A stretch of 64,000 nucleotides of DNA from CALUOB01 sp944322305 (GCA_963931605.1 OZ007031.1:2108001-2172000), one strand, 5' to 3'; counted from the stretch's first letter, positions 1-8,806 are shown. Program-made: numbers and translations. Notes: generated by a model not told the origin, from the sequence alone.

Positions 1-2
1 CG

Positions 3-938
3 GCTGTCATCGCCGCGTTTACGCACAACAACACCGTGGGCAACGAGGCCTTCATCTCGACCCTCATGAAGCTCACCGACGACCGCGTGATCAAGCTCGA
101 ACAGGCGCGCCGCGAGGAAAAGCGCCTCTTTGGCACCAAGGAGGTCGAGGAGTACCGCATCGAGCTGGCCGACTCGTCCGGCGCCTCCGACCCCATCGAC
201 CGCGCCGCGCTTGCGCTCTTCTTTGGCTCGGAGCCCGCGGCGGGGGCCTCGCAGGCCTTCGGCGCCATGCGCGCCGCCGCCAAGCGCGACCTCAAGGGCT
301 ACAACAAGCTGCACGAGAACTTCCGCTCCGAGGTAACCGCTGCGCTCGAGCAACGCAACCTGGTGGCCTCGAACGGCACGGGCGCGAGCATCGTGAGCGT
401 CGTCATAGCTTTTTCGCTGATTATCCTGGGCTTGGTGCTCTGGCTAGAGAACGACGCCAACCCGCTGGCGTTCGCCGCGGGGGCGGCCCTTGCCATCGCC
501 GGCGGCGCGCTCGGCTGCACGTTCAAGCGCCTGACGCGGGAGGGCGCCGAGCTGGACGCGCGCTGCCAGGCGCTCAAGCGTTGGCTCGAGGACTTCACGC
601 GCTTGGGCGAGGCGGTGCCCGGCGACTTGGTGCTGTGGAACAAGCTGCTGGTGCTGGCCGTGGCCCTGGGCGTTTCCGACGAGGTGCTGCGCCAGCTGGC
701 CGACGCCGTGCCGCCCGAGCAGCGCCAGGACGCCTACGGCGGCTACTACTACCCGGTGTACTGGTGGTGCTACCCGCATCACGGCATGGCGTCGCCGGCG
801 CACGAGATGGGCGAGGCCTACCAGCTTTCCGTGGGCGAGCTGGCTTCGAGCGTGAGCAGCTCTGGCAGCGGCCTGGGCGGCGGCTTCTCCGGCGGCGGGG
901 GAGGCGGCGTAGGCGGAGGCGGTGGCGGCGCGTTTTAG
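3..938 (+). CDS. DUF2207-type membrane protein, C-terminal part (5' end outside window)
   Basis: The reading frame is open from the first bases of the window, so the gene begins upstream; the GTG at 36 is internal rather than a real start. The visible part has a charged cytoplasmic stretch, two adjacent hydrophobic segments encoded around 390-510, a second soluble segment, and a tail of Gly-rich sequence ending GGGGGGAF. A hydrophobic pair followed by a glycine/serine tail ending in GGAF is typical of the DUF2207 predicted membrane protein family, whose biochemical role is not established. A Tyr/Trp-rich patch (YGGYYYPVYWW) precedes the tail. A hairpin terminator follows and the next gene converges on it. 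Family call is fairly secure; function unknown. Confidence 0.75.
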   Translation, partial: AVIAAFTHNNTVGNEAFISTLMKLTDDRVIKLEQARREEKRLFGTKEVEEYRIELADSSGASDPIDRAALALFFGSEPAAGASQAFGAMRAAAKRDLKGYNKLHENFRSEVTAALEQRNLVASNGTGASIVSVVIAFSLIILGLVLWLENDANPLAFAAGAALAIAGGALGCTFKRLTREGAELDARCQALKRWLEDFTRLGEAVPGDLVLWNKLLVLAVALGVSDEVLRQLADAVPPEQRQDAYGGYYYPVYWWCYPHHGMASPAHEMGEAYQLSVGELASSVSSSGSGLGGGFSGGGGGGVGGGGGGAF

Positions 939-986
939 CGCCGCCGCGCCTCGTCGCACCCGACCGCCCGCGCGGACCAAACGTCA

Positions 987-1029
987 AAGCGCCCGGCACC
1001 TCGGCGTCATGCCGCGGTGCCGGGCGCTT
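987..1029. terminator. Bidirectional hairpin terminator
   Basis: Arms aagcgcccggcacc (987-1000) and ggtgccgggcgctt (1016-1029) pair perfectly over 14 bp. It sits between the convergent DUF2207 gene and the minus-strand acetyltransferase, so it can serve both. No strong T tract on either side. Confidence 0.6.
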
Positions 1030-1055
1030 GCGTAAGCAGGTGGCCGGCGGATTGC

Positions 1056-1691
1056 TCAGTCCGTGAGCGCCATGCCGTACAGGTAGTACTCGTCTGCCAG
1101 CACCTTGCGGCTGGCGCGCGGGGTCTTGTACGCGGCGCGGCGCTTGAGACCGCGCCTCTCGTAAAAGCGCCAGGAGCAGGTGGTGTCGGTGAGCAGGTAG
1201 GCGTCCGTGGCGCCTTCGGAGCGCAGGTACGAGGCGGCGGCGTCGAGCAGCAGGCTGCCCGCGCCGGTTCCGCGCGAGCGCTCGGCCACAGCCAGGAGCA
1301 CGACCTCGTAGGCGTCGGAGAGCTTGCTTTGCGCCACCAGCTCGGCGTTGATGCGATCCTCGCCCTGGGCGTAGCGGTAAAGCTTGCGCACCGCCTCGGG
1401 GTCCTTCTCGACCATGAGCGCCAGCGCCGACGCCTGACGCGAGAGCCAGGCGAGCCGGTCGGTCTCGCGCGGTTGCCCGGCGCGGGCCAGCACCACGCCG
1501 ACCACCTTGTTGTTTACAACAGCTACCTGCGAAAACGTTGAGCGTGCAAGGCAAAAGGCCAGATCGGCCTGGGCTTCTAGGCGCGCGTACGAAAGGGAGG
1601 GGCACTCCGCGTGCCATGCCTCGCACACGATGGCGGCAACGGCGTCGAAATCGTCTTCTTCAAACGGGCGGTACAGCGCACTTGAGACCAT
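1056..1691 (-). CDS. GNAT-family N-acetyltransferase
   Basis: A 211-residue protein with one GNAT fold. The acetyl-CoA-binding motif A is visible as RSRGTGAGSLLLDAA, followed by the C-terminal tail SWRFYERRGLKRRAAYKTP, the usual beta6-alpha4 region where the acceptor-side Tyr lies. About 60 residues of helical insertion (residues ~75-120) separate the N-terminal strands from motif A, making it longer than a minimal GNAT of ~150. The start ATG at 1691 is preceded on the minus strand by a purine-rich GAAAGGAAG-type ribosome site. The substrate cannot be read from sequence. It is transcribed alone, divergent from purH. Confidence 0.8.
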   Translation of the reverse strand: MVSSALYRPFEEDDFDAVAAIVCEAWHAECPSLSYARLEAQADLAFCLARSTFSQVAVVNNKVVGVVLARAGQPRETDRLAWLSRQASALALMVEKDPEAVRKLYRYAQGEDRINAELVAQSKLSDAYEVVLLAVAERSRGTGAGSLLLDAAASYLRSEGATDAYLLTDTTCSWRFYERRGLKRRAAYKTPRASRKVLADEYYLYGMALTD

Positions 1692-1889
1692 GGGGCCTTC
1701 CTTTCATAGCTACCTTGTTCTATCACGCGCGGCTTCAGCTCGTGTGAAGGTGGGATGTGCTTCGGTTTGTCCGCCGTTTCTCCTCAGATGTGGATAAAAA
1801 AGGACGCCGCGCAACGACGCTTGCGTGTGCTGCCCGGCCGTGCTTTCGCGGCAGCGTCTCTCGTTTTCAGGCGCCTGAGGGGGCGGGGT

Positions 1890-1910
1890 GCGGTACAGTA
1901 GATGTACCGC
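1890..1910. promoter_or_regulatory. Short palindrome upstream of purH
   Basis: Arms gcggtaca and tgtaccgc are perfect 8-bp inverted repeats with a 5-nt centre, about 80 bp ahead of the purH start in a 299-bp divergent gap. This spacing and symmetry suit a dimeric repressor operator; no regulator is assigned. Nothing else gene-like is seen in 1692-1990. Confidence 0.35.
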
Positions 1911-1990
1911 CGTTTCTGCCCCGCGGGGCATTGGCGCGGCGGGCGTGGTTGCCGGGGCGCGGTGTCCCGGCTCGAACAAGAGGGGGTTTT

Positions 1991-3712
1991 ATGGCCACAG
2001 ATCCGACTATCCGTCGCGCGCTCATCTCGGTGACGGACAAGACCGGCGTCGCCGCGTTCGCGCGCGCTCTCGCCGACGAGTTCGGGGTTGAGATCATCTC
2101 GACCGGGGGCACGGCAAAGGCGCTTGAGGAAGCCGGTGTGAAGGTCCGCCCCATCGAGGACTTCACCGGGTTCCCCGAGATGATGGACGGCCGCGTTAAG
2201 ACCCTGCATCCCAAGGTTCACGGCGCGCTTCTCGCCCGCCGCGACTCCGAGAAGCACATGGCCGAGGCCGCCGCGCACGACATCGAGCTTATCGACCTGG
2301 TGGTCGTGAACCTGTACGAGTTCGAGAAGACCGTGGCCAAGCCCGACGTGACCTTTGCCGACGCCATCGAGCACATCGACATCGGTGGCCCCAGCATGCT
2401 GCGCTCGGCCGCCAAGAACGCCGACTCGGTGACCGTGGTTATCGACCCGGACGACTACGACGCGGTGCTCGCCGAGATGCGCGCCAACAACGGCGCCACC
2501 ACGCTGGCCACGCGTCGCTGCCTGCAGTACAAGGTTTACAGCGCCACCGCCCGTTACGACGCCGCCATCTCTGACTGGATGGCCGAGCAGCTGGTGGCCG
2601 AGGAGAACCTGCCGCAGGACCGCGGGCTGGCCAACGTGGTGCTTTCGGGCGGCGTGCTGGTTGACCCGGACGCCGACGCCTCCGACACCGCCGACGACGC
2701 CTTTGACGAGCTGGCGATCGACGCCGAGGAGTGGAAGGCCGCTCCCGACGACCAGATGCTCGTGGTGCTGCGCAAGCAGCAGGACCTGCGCTACGGCGAG
2801 AACCCGCATCAGGCCGCGTCGTTCTACCGCACGCCCGGCGCCACCGAGCACGCGCTCGTGAACGCTGAGCAGCTGAACGGCAAGCCGCTCTCGTACAACA
2901 ACCTGCTGGACACCGACGCCGCGTGGAACCTCGTGCGCGAGTTCGACGAGCCGGCCGTGGTGATCCTGAAGCACCAGAACCCCTGCGGCTCCGCTATCGC
3001 CGACGACGCCGTTACCGCTTACGACCGCGCCTTCGCGTGCGATCCCAAGAGCGCCTTCGGCGGCATCATCGCGGTGAACCGCGAGGTCGAGCTGGCGTTC
3101 GTGGAGCACATCAACGCCAACAAGCAGTTCGTTGAGGTGCTTATCGCCCCGTCGTACGCGCCCGACGCGCTGGAGCTCCTGCAGCAGAAGAAGAACCTGC
3201 GCGTGCTCGCCACCGGCGGCATCGACGCGCCCACCTCGCTGGAGTTCCGCTCGGTTGACGGCGGCATGCTCGTGCAGACCGTTGACCGCGTGGCCGAGGA
3301 CCCGGCTACCTTCACCGTGCCCACCAAGCGCAAGCCCACCGACGCCGAGATGGACGATTTGCTCTTTGCCTGGCGCGTGTGCAAGGGCGTGAAGTCCAAC
3401 GCCATCCTCATCGCCAAGGACAAGATGGGCATCGGCATGGGTCCCGGCCAGCCCAACCGCGTTGACTCGGCGCTTCTGGCCTGCCAGCGCGCGCACGAGG
3501 TGTGCGAGCGCGAGGGTCTGGGCACCGACGGGCTGGTGTGCGCTTCCGACGCGTTCTTCCCGTTCCGCGACAACATCGACACACTGGCGGCCCAGGGCGT
3601 GAAGGCCATCATCCAGCCCGGCGGCTCCATCCGCGACGACGAGTCCATCCAGGCATGCGACGAGTACGGCATCGCGATGGTGTTCACCGGCACCCGCCAC
3701 TTCCGTCACTAA
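1991..3712 (+). CDS. purH: Bifunctional AICAR formyltransferase / IMP cyclohydrolase
   Basis: 573 residues from the ATG at 1991; the same frame is open upstream to 1757, but that stretch is not PurH-like. PurH performs the last two steps of de novo IMP synthesis in the cytosol: formyl transfer from 10-formyl-THF to AICAR, then ring closure. The N-terminal MGS-like cyclohydrolase domain (about 1-200) carries ISVTDKTG, ISTGGTAKALEEAG and the KTLHPKVHG segment. The C-terminal transformylase domain carries LRYGENPHQ, the LKHQNPCGSAI segment and QPGGSIRDDESI. Length is somewhat above the usual ~520 because of an acidic insertion near residues 215-255 (DPDADASDTADDAFDE). It stands alone here, not in a pur operon. 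Confidence 0.97.
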   Translation: MATDPTIRRALISVTDKTGVAAFARALADEFGVEIISTGGTAKALEEAGVKVRPIEDFTGFPEMMDGRVKTLHPKVHGALLARRDSEKHMAEAAAHDIELIDLVVVNLYEFEKTVAKPDVTFADAIEHIDIGGPSMLRSAAKNADSVTVVIDPDDYDAVLAEMRANNGATTLATRRCLQYKVYSATARYDAAISDWMAEQLVAEENLPQDRGLANVVLSGGVLVDPDADASDTADDAFDELAIDAEEWKAAPDDQMLVVLRKQQDLRYGENPHQAASFYRTPGATEHALVNAEQLNGKPLSYNNLLDTDAAWNLVREFDEPAVVILKHQNPCGSAIADDAVTAYDRAFACDPKSAFGGIIAVNREVELAFVEHINANKQFVEVLIAPSYAPDALELLQQKKNLRVLATGGIDAPTSLEFRSVDGGMLVQTVDRVAEDPATFTVPTKRKPTDAEMDDLLFAWRVCKGVKSNAILIAKDKMGIGMGPGQPNRVDSALLACQRAHEVCEREGLGTDGLVCASDAFFPFRDNIDTLAAQGVKAIIQPGGSIRDDESIQACDEYGIAMVFTGTRHFRH

Positions 3713-3964
3713 GCCTTTCTGCCGAGCGTTCGCTTTGACTTTCGCGTGCCCGGGTTCTGCGCAGACGCGCGGGGCCCGGGCAGCGCGCTTTTTGTGCCTG
3801 CCGCGCGGTGGGCGCGGGTGGCAAAGCGTGCGGAGCGCCCCGGTGTCCGCGCCGCCCCATGGCGGGCGCGTATCGGCGCAGCTCGCTTTCAGCTTGGGGC
3901 GCGCGGGTATAATGGCCTGGACACGTTGGTCGGGACGATTCGCCGTTGCAAGGGGTGTGGGTCT

Positions 3965-4600
3965 ATGTGCGATAAGAACGCAGGAGATTCCCAGGAAACC
4001 TTCGAGCTTGCCGAGCCGGCGCTGGTGTGCCGGTGGCGCCTTGCCCGCAAGCATGTCCCGCTGCTGAACCGGCACGTGCGCGCCCTTTCGGCGCGGCGCG
4101 TCAACGGCGGGCCGCTGGGGACCAACATGCTCTCGTGGGTGAAGCAGCACGTTGAGTGGTCGGTTGCGGAAGGGTCGTACCCCGAGGCCGACGGCGTGCT
4201 GATGCTGGTGGTGGACGTGAACGGCCAGGCGGCCATGAGCGTGGGCGCCTATGAGCCGCTGCCGAGCACGGAGGCCGCCGCGCTGGTTGAGCGCGCGGCG
4301 AGCGCCCGCGTTGAGCAGGGCGAGACGGGCGTGGCGCCGGAGCTTCTGGCCTACGCCGGCCCCGACGGGCTGACGCTGGTGGCCGGGGAGGACGAGGCGC
4401 TCTGCGGCGCGGCGTCGCTTGCGGCCCAGCTGGCCGAGACGCGCGGCATGGCGGTGGGGCGCGCGGCGGCGTGGGACAAGGACGCGCCCGAGCTCCTGCT
4501 TATCTCGGACGAGCACGGCGTGGTGAGCGCCGACGGCTTCGAGGGCCCGGTGGGGGCGTTTTTGTCGCAAGGCTTCGAGACGCTGCGCGCAAAGGCCTGA
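3965..4600 (+). CDS. Conserved-looking protein of unknown function
   Basis: I do not recognise this family. The frame is open from 3746, but the ATG at 3965 has an AAGGGG ribosome site nine bases upstream and gives a 211-residue soluble protein without signal peptide or membrane segment. Visible features: an N-terminal basic segment (CRWRLARKHVPLLNRHVRALSARRV), a central mixed alpha/beta region with strand-like runs such as VLMLVVDVNG and LLAYAGPDGLTLVAG, and a C-terminal LLISDEHGVVSADGFEGPVG segment. Composition and codon use match the neighbours, so it is likely a real chromosomal gene. It lies 67 bp upstream of the response regulator, in the same direction, and could be co-transcribed with the two-component genes. 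Confidence 0.65.
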   Translation: MCDKNAGDSQETFELAEPALVCRWRLARKHVPLLNRHVRALSARRVNGGPLGTNMLSWVKQHVEWSVAEGSYPEADGVLMLVVDVNGQAAMSVGAYEPLPSTEAAALVERAASARVEQGETGVAPELLAYAGPDGLTLVAGEDEALCGAASLAAQLAETRGMAVGRAAAWDKDAPELLLISDEHGVVSADGFEGPVGAFLSQGFETLRAKA

Positions 4601-4667
4601 CGCAAGCGGTTGCGGCGCCTGCGCGGCGCCTTGGCGCGGACTGCAGTCTGAGGTGGGAGGGGGCGCT

Positions 4668-5336
4668 GTGCCCAAGATCTACATCGTGGAGGACGACGAG
4701 CCCATCCGCGCCGAGCTGGCACACCTGCTTGAGCGCAACGGCTTTCGGGTGGCGTGGTGCGAGCGCTTCGACAACGTGGCCGACGAGGCGCTGGCCGCCC
4801 AGCCCGACGTGGTGCTGCTCGACCTCACGCTGCCGGGAACCGACGGGCAGCTGGTCTGCCGTGAGCTGCGCCAGCGCTCGGACGTGTTCATCATCATCCT
4901 CACCTCGCGCGTGACCGAGGTGGACGAGGTCATGGGTATGACCATGGGCGCGGACGACTTCATTCCCAAGCCCTACAGCGCCCGGGTGTTGGTGGCGCGC
5001 ATCAACGCGCTGCTGCGCCGCCGCGCCGCGGACGCGCCGGAGCGCAACGTGCTGGCGCACAACGGGCTCACGCTCGACCTTTCGCGCTCGGAGGCGCATG
5101 CGGCGGGCGGCACCGTGGAGCTCACCAAAAACGAGCTGCGGATCCTCGCTTTGCTGATGCGCCACGCCGGCTCCATCGTGTCGCGCGAGGCCATCATGCG
5201 CGACCTCTGGGACTCCGACGCCTTTGTGGACGACAACACCCTCACGGTGAACATCAACCGGCTGCGCCGCTCGCTGGCAAAGATCGGCGTCGAGGGGTAT
5301 CTGGTGACGCACCGCGGGCGCGGCTACGCGGTGTAG
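4668..5336 (+). CDS. OmpR-family response regulator (BceR/VanR-like)
   Basis: 222 residues from the GTG at 4668, chosen because GGGAGGGGG lies directly upstream; an earlier GTG at 4653 lacks that. The receiver domain opens with IYIVEDDEPIR (acidic pair), has the phospho-acceptor Asp52 in VVLLDLTLPG, and the conserved Lys in FIPKPYS. The C-terminal winged helix (about 125-222) has the expected ELTKNELRILALLM, SREAIMRDLW and NTLTVNINRLRRSL elements. It pairs with the histidine kinase that starts 48 bp downstream. The kinase type predicts a cell-envelope or antimicrobial-peptide stress response, but no BceAB-type ABC transporter is encoded nearby in this window, so the target genes are unknown. 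Confidence 0.92.
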   Translation: MPKIYIVEDDEPIRAELAHLLERNGFRVAWCERFDNVADEALAAQPDVVLLDLTLPGTDGQLVCRELRQRSDVFIIILTSRVTEVDEVMGMTMGADDFIPKPYSARVLVARINALLRRRAADAPERNVLAHNGLTLDLSRSEAHAAGGTVELTKNELRILALLMRHAGSIVSREAIMRDLWDSDAFVDDNTLTVNINRLRRSLAKIGVEGYLVTHRGRGYAV

Positions 5337-5384
5337 GCCACGCGCCTGCGCTTCTCGGCCGCCCGCGTCGCGAGGGAGGATCTC

Positions 5385-6440
5385 ATGGGATTTTGGCGCT
5401 TTGCGCGCTCGTACGCGTTCGTCGCGGCGCTCGCATGCGTGCTGTGCGCGACGCTGGCGCTCATGCTTGCGGTGGCGGGGGTGTCGGCGGCGCTTATCGT
5501 GCTGGCGTGCCTGCTGGTTGCCGCCGCGTTTGCGCTTGCCGTGGCGCTTGACTACGCGCGGCGGCGCTCGTTTTACGCCGACCTGGCCGATCTTTCCGAG
5601 TGCCTGGAGAACCCGCGCTTTGCCATAGAGATGCTGGAGCGCCCCGCGTACGCCGACGGCGCCGTAGCTTACGACGCGCTTGCGGCCGTCTCCAAGGAGG
5701 CCAGCGACGAGATCGCGGCGTTTCGCCGGCAAGCCGAGGATTACCGCGCCTACATCGAGACCTGGGTGCACGAGGCGAAGTCGCCCCTGGCGGCGGCCCA
5801 CCTCATGCTGGAGAACCTCGCCGCCGAGGCCGACGGCGCCTCGTGGGAGCGCCTGGACGCGCTGGCCGAGGAGCTGCGCCGCGTTGAGCGCTACATAGAG
5901 CAGGCGCTGTTCTACGCCCGCTCGGAAACGGTCGAGAAGGACTACCTGGTGCGCCTGCACAGCCTGCGCGACCTGGTGGGCGCGGCGGTGCGGGCCAACA
6001 GCCACGCGCTTATCGCCGGGCACGTGGCCGTGTTTTTGCAGGGGCTCGACCGCGAGGTGTACGCCGACGACAAATGGGTTGTCTTCATGCTGGGCCAGGT
6101 GATCCAGAACAGCGTGAAGTACGCGCGCGAGACGGGCGCCGAGATCACCTTCGAGGCGCGCAGCGTGGGCGAGGGCTTGGCCGACGAGCATGTGGAGCTT
6201 GCGGTGCGCGACAACGGCTGCGGCATCTCGGCAGCCGACCTGCCGCGCGTGTTCGAGAAGGGCTTCACCGGCAGCAACGGGCGTGCTGCCCGCACCGGCA
6301 AGCGCGCCACGGGCCTGGGGCTGTACCTGGTGAGGCAGCTGTGCGGTAAGATGGGCCTAGGCGTTTCGGCGTCTGGCCGGGAGGGCGAGGGCTTCGCCGT
6401 GACGTTCTCGTTCCCGGTGAACCGCATGCACCTGATATAG
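5385..6440 (+). CDS. Intramembrane-sensing histidine kinase (BceS-like)
   Basis: 351 residues. Two transmembrane helices near residues 10-33 and 36-58 are separated by only a few residues, so there is no extracellular sensor domain, as in the BceS class. The dimerisation/phosphotransfer helix contains YIETWVHEAKSPL with His129 as the predicted phosphorylated residue. The HATPase domain shows the N box (QVIQNSVKYA), G1 (RDNGCGIS), the F box region (VFEKGFTG) and G2 (TGLGLYLV). It follows its response regulator in the same operon. BceS kinases normally read out flux through a partner ABC transporter; none is visible here, so this is either an orphan pair or one with a distant transporter. Confidence 0.92.
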   Translation: MGFWRFARSYAFVAALACVLCATLALMLAVAGVSAALIVLACLLVAAAFALAVALDYARRRSFYADLADLSECLENPRFAIEMLERPAYADGAVAYDALAAVSKEASDEIAAFRRQAEDYRAYIETWVHEAKSPLAAAHLMLENLAAEADGASWERLDALAEELRRVERYIEQALFYARSETVEKDYLVRLHSLRDLVGAAVRANSHALIAGHVAVFLQGLDREVYADDKWVVFMLGQVIQNSVKYARETGAEITFEARSVGEGLADEHVELAVRDNGCGISAADLPRVFEKGFTGSNGRAARTGKRATGLGLYLVRQLCGKMGLGVSASGREGEGFAVTFSFPVNRMHLI

Positions 6441-6529
6441 GCGCGCTCTATTGAGGGGCGGGTGCGTGTGGCGGGCGCCGAGCATGCCTGCCGGGGATGT
6501 CCGCCTCCCATGGCAGGTGGGCTGTGCGC

Positions 6530-7903
6530 CTACTTCTCGGCGCGCTGCTTGAGCACGTCTTCCACGGTCTCGCCTTCCTCGGCGGCGAGCGAGCGACGCT
6601 TGGGCGTCACGATGCGCTGCGCGGGGTACACGCCGCGGTGGCCGGCCACCAGGTAGCTCACGAACGCGGTGATCACGAAGAAGGGCTCGCCTTGGCCGCC
6701 GAACATGTCGAGGGCGAGCATGACGGTGGTGATGGGCACGTTGAGCGCGGCGCCGAAGACGCCCGCCATGCCGAGCGCCGCCATGAAGCTGGGCTCGAGG
6801 CCGGTGACCGTGCCGAGCCATCCACCCAGCGCGGCTCCGATGCCGAACAGCGGCGTGACCTCGCCGCCCTGAAAGCCCGCACCTAGCGTGAGCGCCGTCA
6901 TCACGAGTTTGAGCGCGGCGTCTGCCCAGTTGGCGGTGCCCGCGAAGCCGGCGGAGACAAGCCACTCCGAAAGCCCGCCGTAGCGGAAAAGCCCGAAGGC
7001 GGCGTAGGTGCCCAAAAGAACCAGCGAGCCTACCAGCGCTGCTACCAGGTAGTTGGTGAAGCGCGTGCCGTAAAAGCACTTGACCGCGCGGATGGCGAGC
7101 GAGAAGAGCCGCGCCACCAGCCCAAAGCCCACGGCCGCTGCGGCCACGAGCGCCACGGTGGCGGGCTCGAGCGCGGGTACGGCGCGGATGACGTTGAAGG
7201 CGTGCTCGGTGCCCAGGGCCCGCGCCACGGCGTCGCCGGTGAAGGCGGCTATCAGGCAGTAGAGCCCGGCGCCATAGTTGAGCTTGCCGATCGTGCACAT
7301 CTCCATGCCGAAGAACGTGCCGGCCAGCGGCGTGCCGAAGACCCCGCCGAAAGCCGCCGAGATCCCCGCGAGCATGAGGTCCTGCCGCTCGCGCCCGGCA
7401 AGGCCCGCGCGCTCGGCCACGTTGCTGGCGATGGTGCCGCCGATCTGCACCGCCGTACCCTCGCGGCCGGCCGAGCCGCCGGCCAGATGCGTCGCCACCG
7501 AGCATGCGAACGTGAGGGCGGCCATGCGCGCGCGGATGGGTGTGCCGGTGACCGAGCTGTCGATTACCAGGTTGTTGCCGCGGGCGGCGCGCAGGCCGTG
7601 GTTGCGGTAGATCCAGGCGGTGGCTACGCCCACCACCGGCAGCAGGCAGAAGAGCCAGGCATGCTGCTCGCGCGCGCCGGTCACCAGGTTGAGCGCGGCG
7701 AGGAAGGCCCAGGCCGCCACGCCCATGGCGGCGGAGACCACCAGGGTGAGCACCAAGGTGCGCAGGCTGGCGCGCATGTTGCCCAGGTCGCGTCGGGTGT
7801 CGGCGGCAAGCTGGCGCTCGGTGCGCACCAGGCTTGCGCTCAAGGGGGCGAGGATGCCGGTGCCGCGCGGGCGGTCGCGGCCGGATAACGTAGACGGGCG
7901 CAT
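6530..7903 (-). CDS. CLC-family anion channel/transporter, possibly fluoride-type (CLC-F)
   Basis: 457 residues with about ten hydrophobic segments. The selectivity region AGGSAGREGTAVQIGG places the gating glutamate at residue 148, and the second pore motif reads GAGFQGGEVTPLFGIG. The classical first filter GSGIP is absent; the corresponding stretch reads VIDSSVTGTPIRARM. GREGT instead of GREGP, together with loss of GSGIP, resembles the fluoride/proton antiporter branch (CLC-F), but I assign this only tentatively. The N-terminal ~40 residues are polar and cytoplasmic; the C-terminal tail (RRSLAAEEGETVEDVLKQ) has no CBS domains. An AGAAGGA ribosome site supports the ATG at 7903. Monocistronic. 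Confidence 0.85.
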   Translation of the reverse strand: MRPSTLSGRDRPRGTGILAPLSASLVRTERQLAADTRRDLGNMRASLRTLVLTLVVSAAMGVAAWAFLAALNLVTGAREQHAWLFCLLPVVGVATAWIYRNHGLRAARGNNLVIDSSVTGTPIRARMAALTFACSVATHLAGGSAGREGTAVQIGGTIASNVAERAGLAGRERQDLMLAGISAAFGGVFGTPLAGTFFGMEMCTIGKLNYGAGLYCLIAAFTGDAVARALGTEHAFNVIRAVPALEPATVALVAAAAVGFGLVARLFSLAIRAVKCFYGTRFTNYLVAALVGSLVLLGTYAAFGLFRYGGLSEWLVSAGFAGTANWADAALKLVMTALTLGAGFQGGEVTPLFGIGAALGGWLGTVTGLEPSFMAALGMAGVFGAALNVPITTVMLALDMFGGQGEPFFVITAFVSYLVAGHRGVYPAQRIVTPKRRSLAAEEGETVEDVLKQRAEK

Positions 7904-8017
7904 GCGGGTTCCTTCTGCCGGATGGGTGTTCCGCAGGCATTATAGTCTCCGTCTCCTGACTTTTTGCCCTACGCGACGCGATTGACGCGGCTGTCCCGGT
8001 TTGGACTGCACGGAGGT

Positions 8018-8196
8018 GTGCAAATATTTGAGCTATGAACGATTGACGGCAGTGGTCTCTGTCGGGCCTTTGAAAAAATGCATACGCATGGCAGGCTATC
8101 AGGTACAACAATGATCGTTATGCATAAAAGCGACCCTCGAAGCAGGGAGGGGACGCAGCCCGGACCGGAAATCGTTCATAGCTCGAATATTTGCAC
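8018..8196. repeat. 179-bp segment bounded by 27-bp inverted repeats
   Basis: Arms at 8018-8044 and 8170-8196 (outer end gtgcaaatatt) match at 26 of 27 positions. A smaller inverted pair lies inside (atgcata... and ...tatgcat around 8077-8126). No ORF is carried and no target-site duplication is evident. It occupies most of the 445-bp gap between the CLC gene and the next acetyltransferase. It could be a non-autonomous mobile remnant or a large structured leader. Confidence 0.6.
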
Positions 8197-8348
8197 GGCG
8201 CGTGGACCGCGTGCGGCCACGCCGTTACCTTGGCGTACCCATGGCTGCGCCGCCGCTCGATTCTGTGACCGGCATCTTCGGAAAAACGCGTCCACGGGGT
8301 ATAACATATGTATCTGTGTCTATGCGGCAACGCCGCGGAGAGGGTGTT

Positions 8349-8795
8349 ATGAACTTCGAGATACGCCTCAACTGCGAGGACGACGCCTACGAGGTGCGCC
8401 AGCGCGTGTTCATGGAGGAGCAGGGCTACCGAAACGAGTTCGACGAGATCGACGAGGACGCCACGCATCTCACGATCTACACCGACGGGGAGCTGGTGGG
8501 CTGCGCGCGCCTGTATCCGAGCGAGCCGGGGTCGCCCCACTTCATCTTGGGGCGCGTGGCGGTGCTGCCCGAGTACCGCGGACAGGGTTTTGCCACCGAG
8601 CTTATCTGCGCCGCGGAGGACGTGGCGCGCGAGCTGGGGGCCGACACCATCCGCCTGCACGCCCAGGAGTACATCCAGGGGCTCTACGGCAAGCAGGGCT
8701 ACGTGCCGGTGACTGCGGTTGACTTTGAAGACGAGGGCCAGCCGCACGTGTGGATGGAGAAAGTCATCGACGCTACCGACGATCACGCCGTGTAG
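8349..8795 (+). CDS. GNAT-family N-acetyltransferase (ElaA/YjcF-like)
   Basis: 148 residues; the ATG at 8349 follows a GGAGAGGG ribosome site, and the upstream in-frame extension is non-protein-like. The N-terminal pattern YEVRQRVFMEEQGY with the following E..DEID and the TIYTDGELVGCARLYP strands is the typical opening of small ElaA/YjcF-type acetyltransferases. Motif A is GRVAVLPEYRGQGFATELI, and the terminal LHAQEYIQGLYGKQGYVPV contains the conserved Tyr region. Substrate unknown. It is followed by a long inverted repeat that may end its transcript. Confidence 0.85.
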   Translation: MNFEIRLNCEDDAYEVRQRVFMEEQGYRNEFDEIDEDATHLTIYTDGELVGCARLYPSEPGSPHFILGRVAVLPEYRGQGFATELICAAEDVARELGADTIRLHAQEYIQGLYGKQGYVPVTAVDFEDEGQPHVWMEKVIDATDDHAV

Positions 8796-8806
8796 CCGCG
8801 ATCCGT

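Noticed and set aside
8018..8196. Insertion sequence
   Set aside because: It has terminal inverted repeats but no transposase and no visible target-site duplication.
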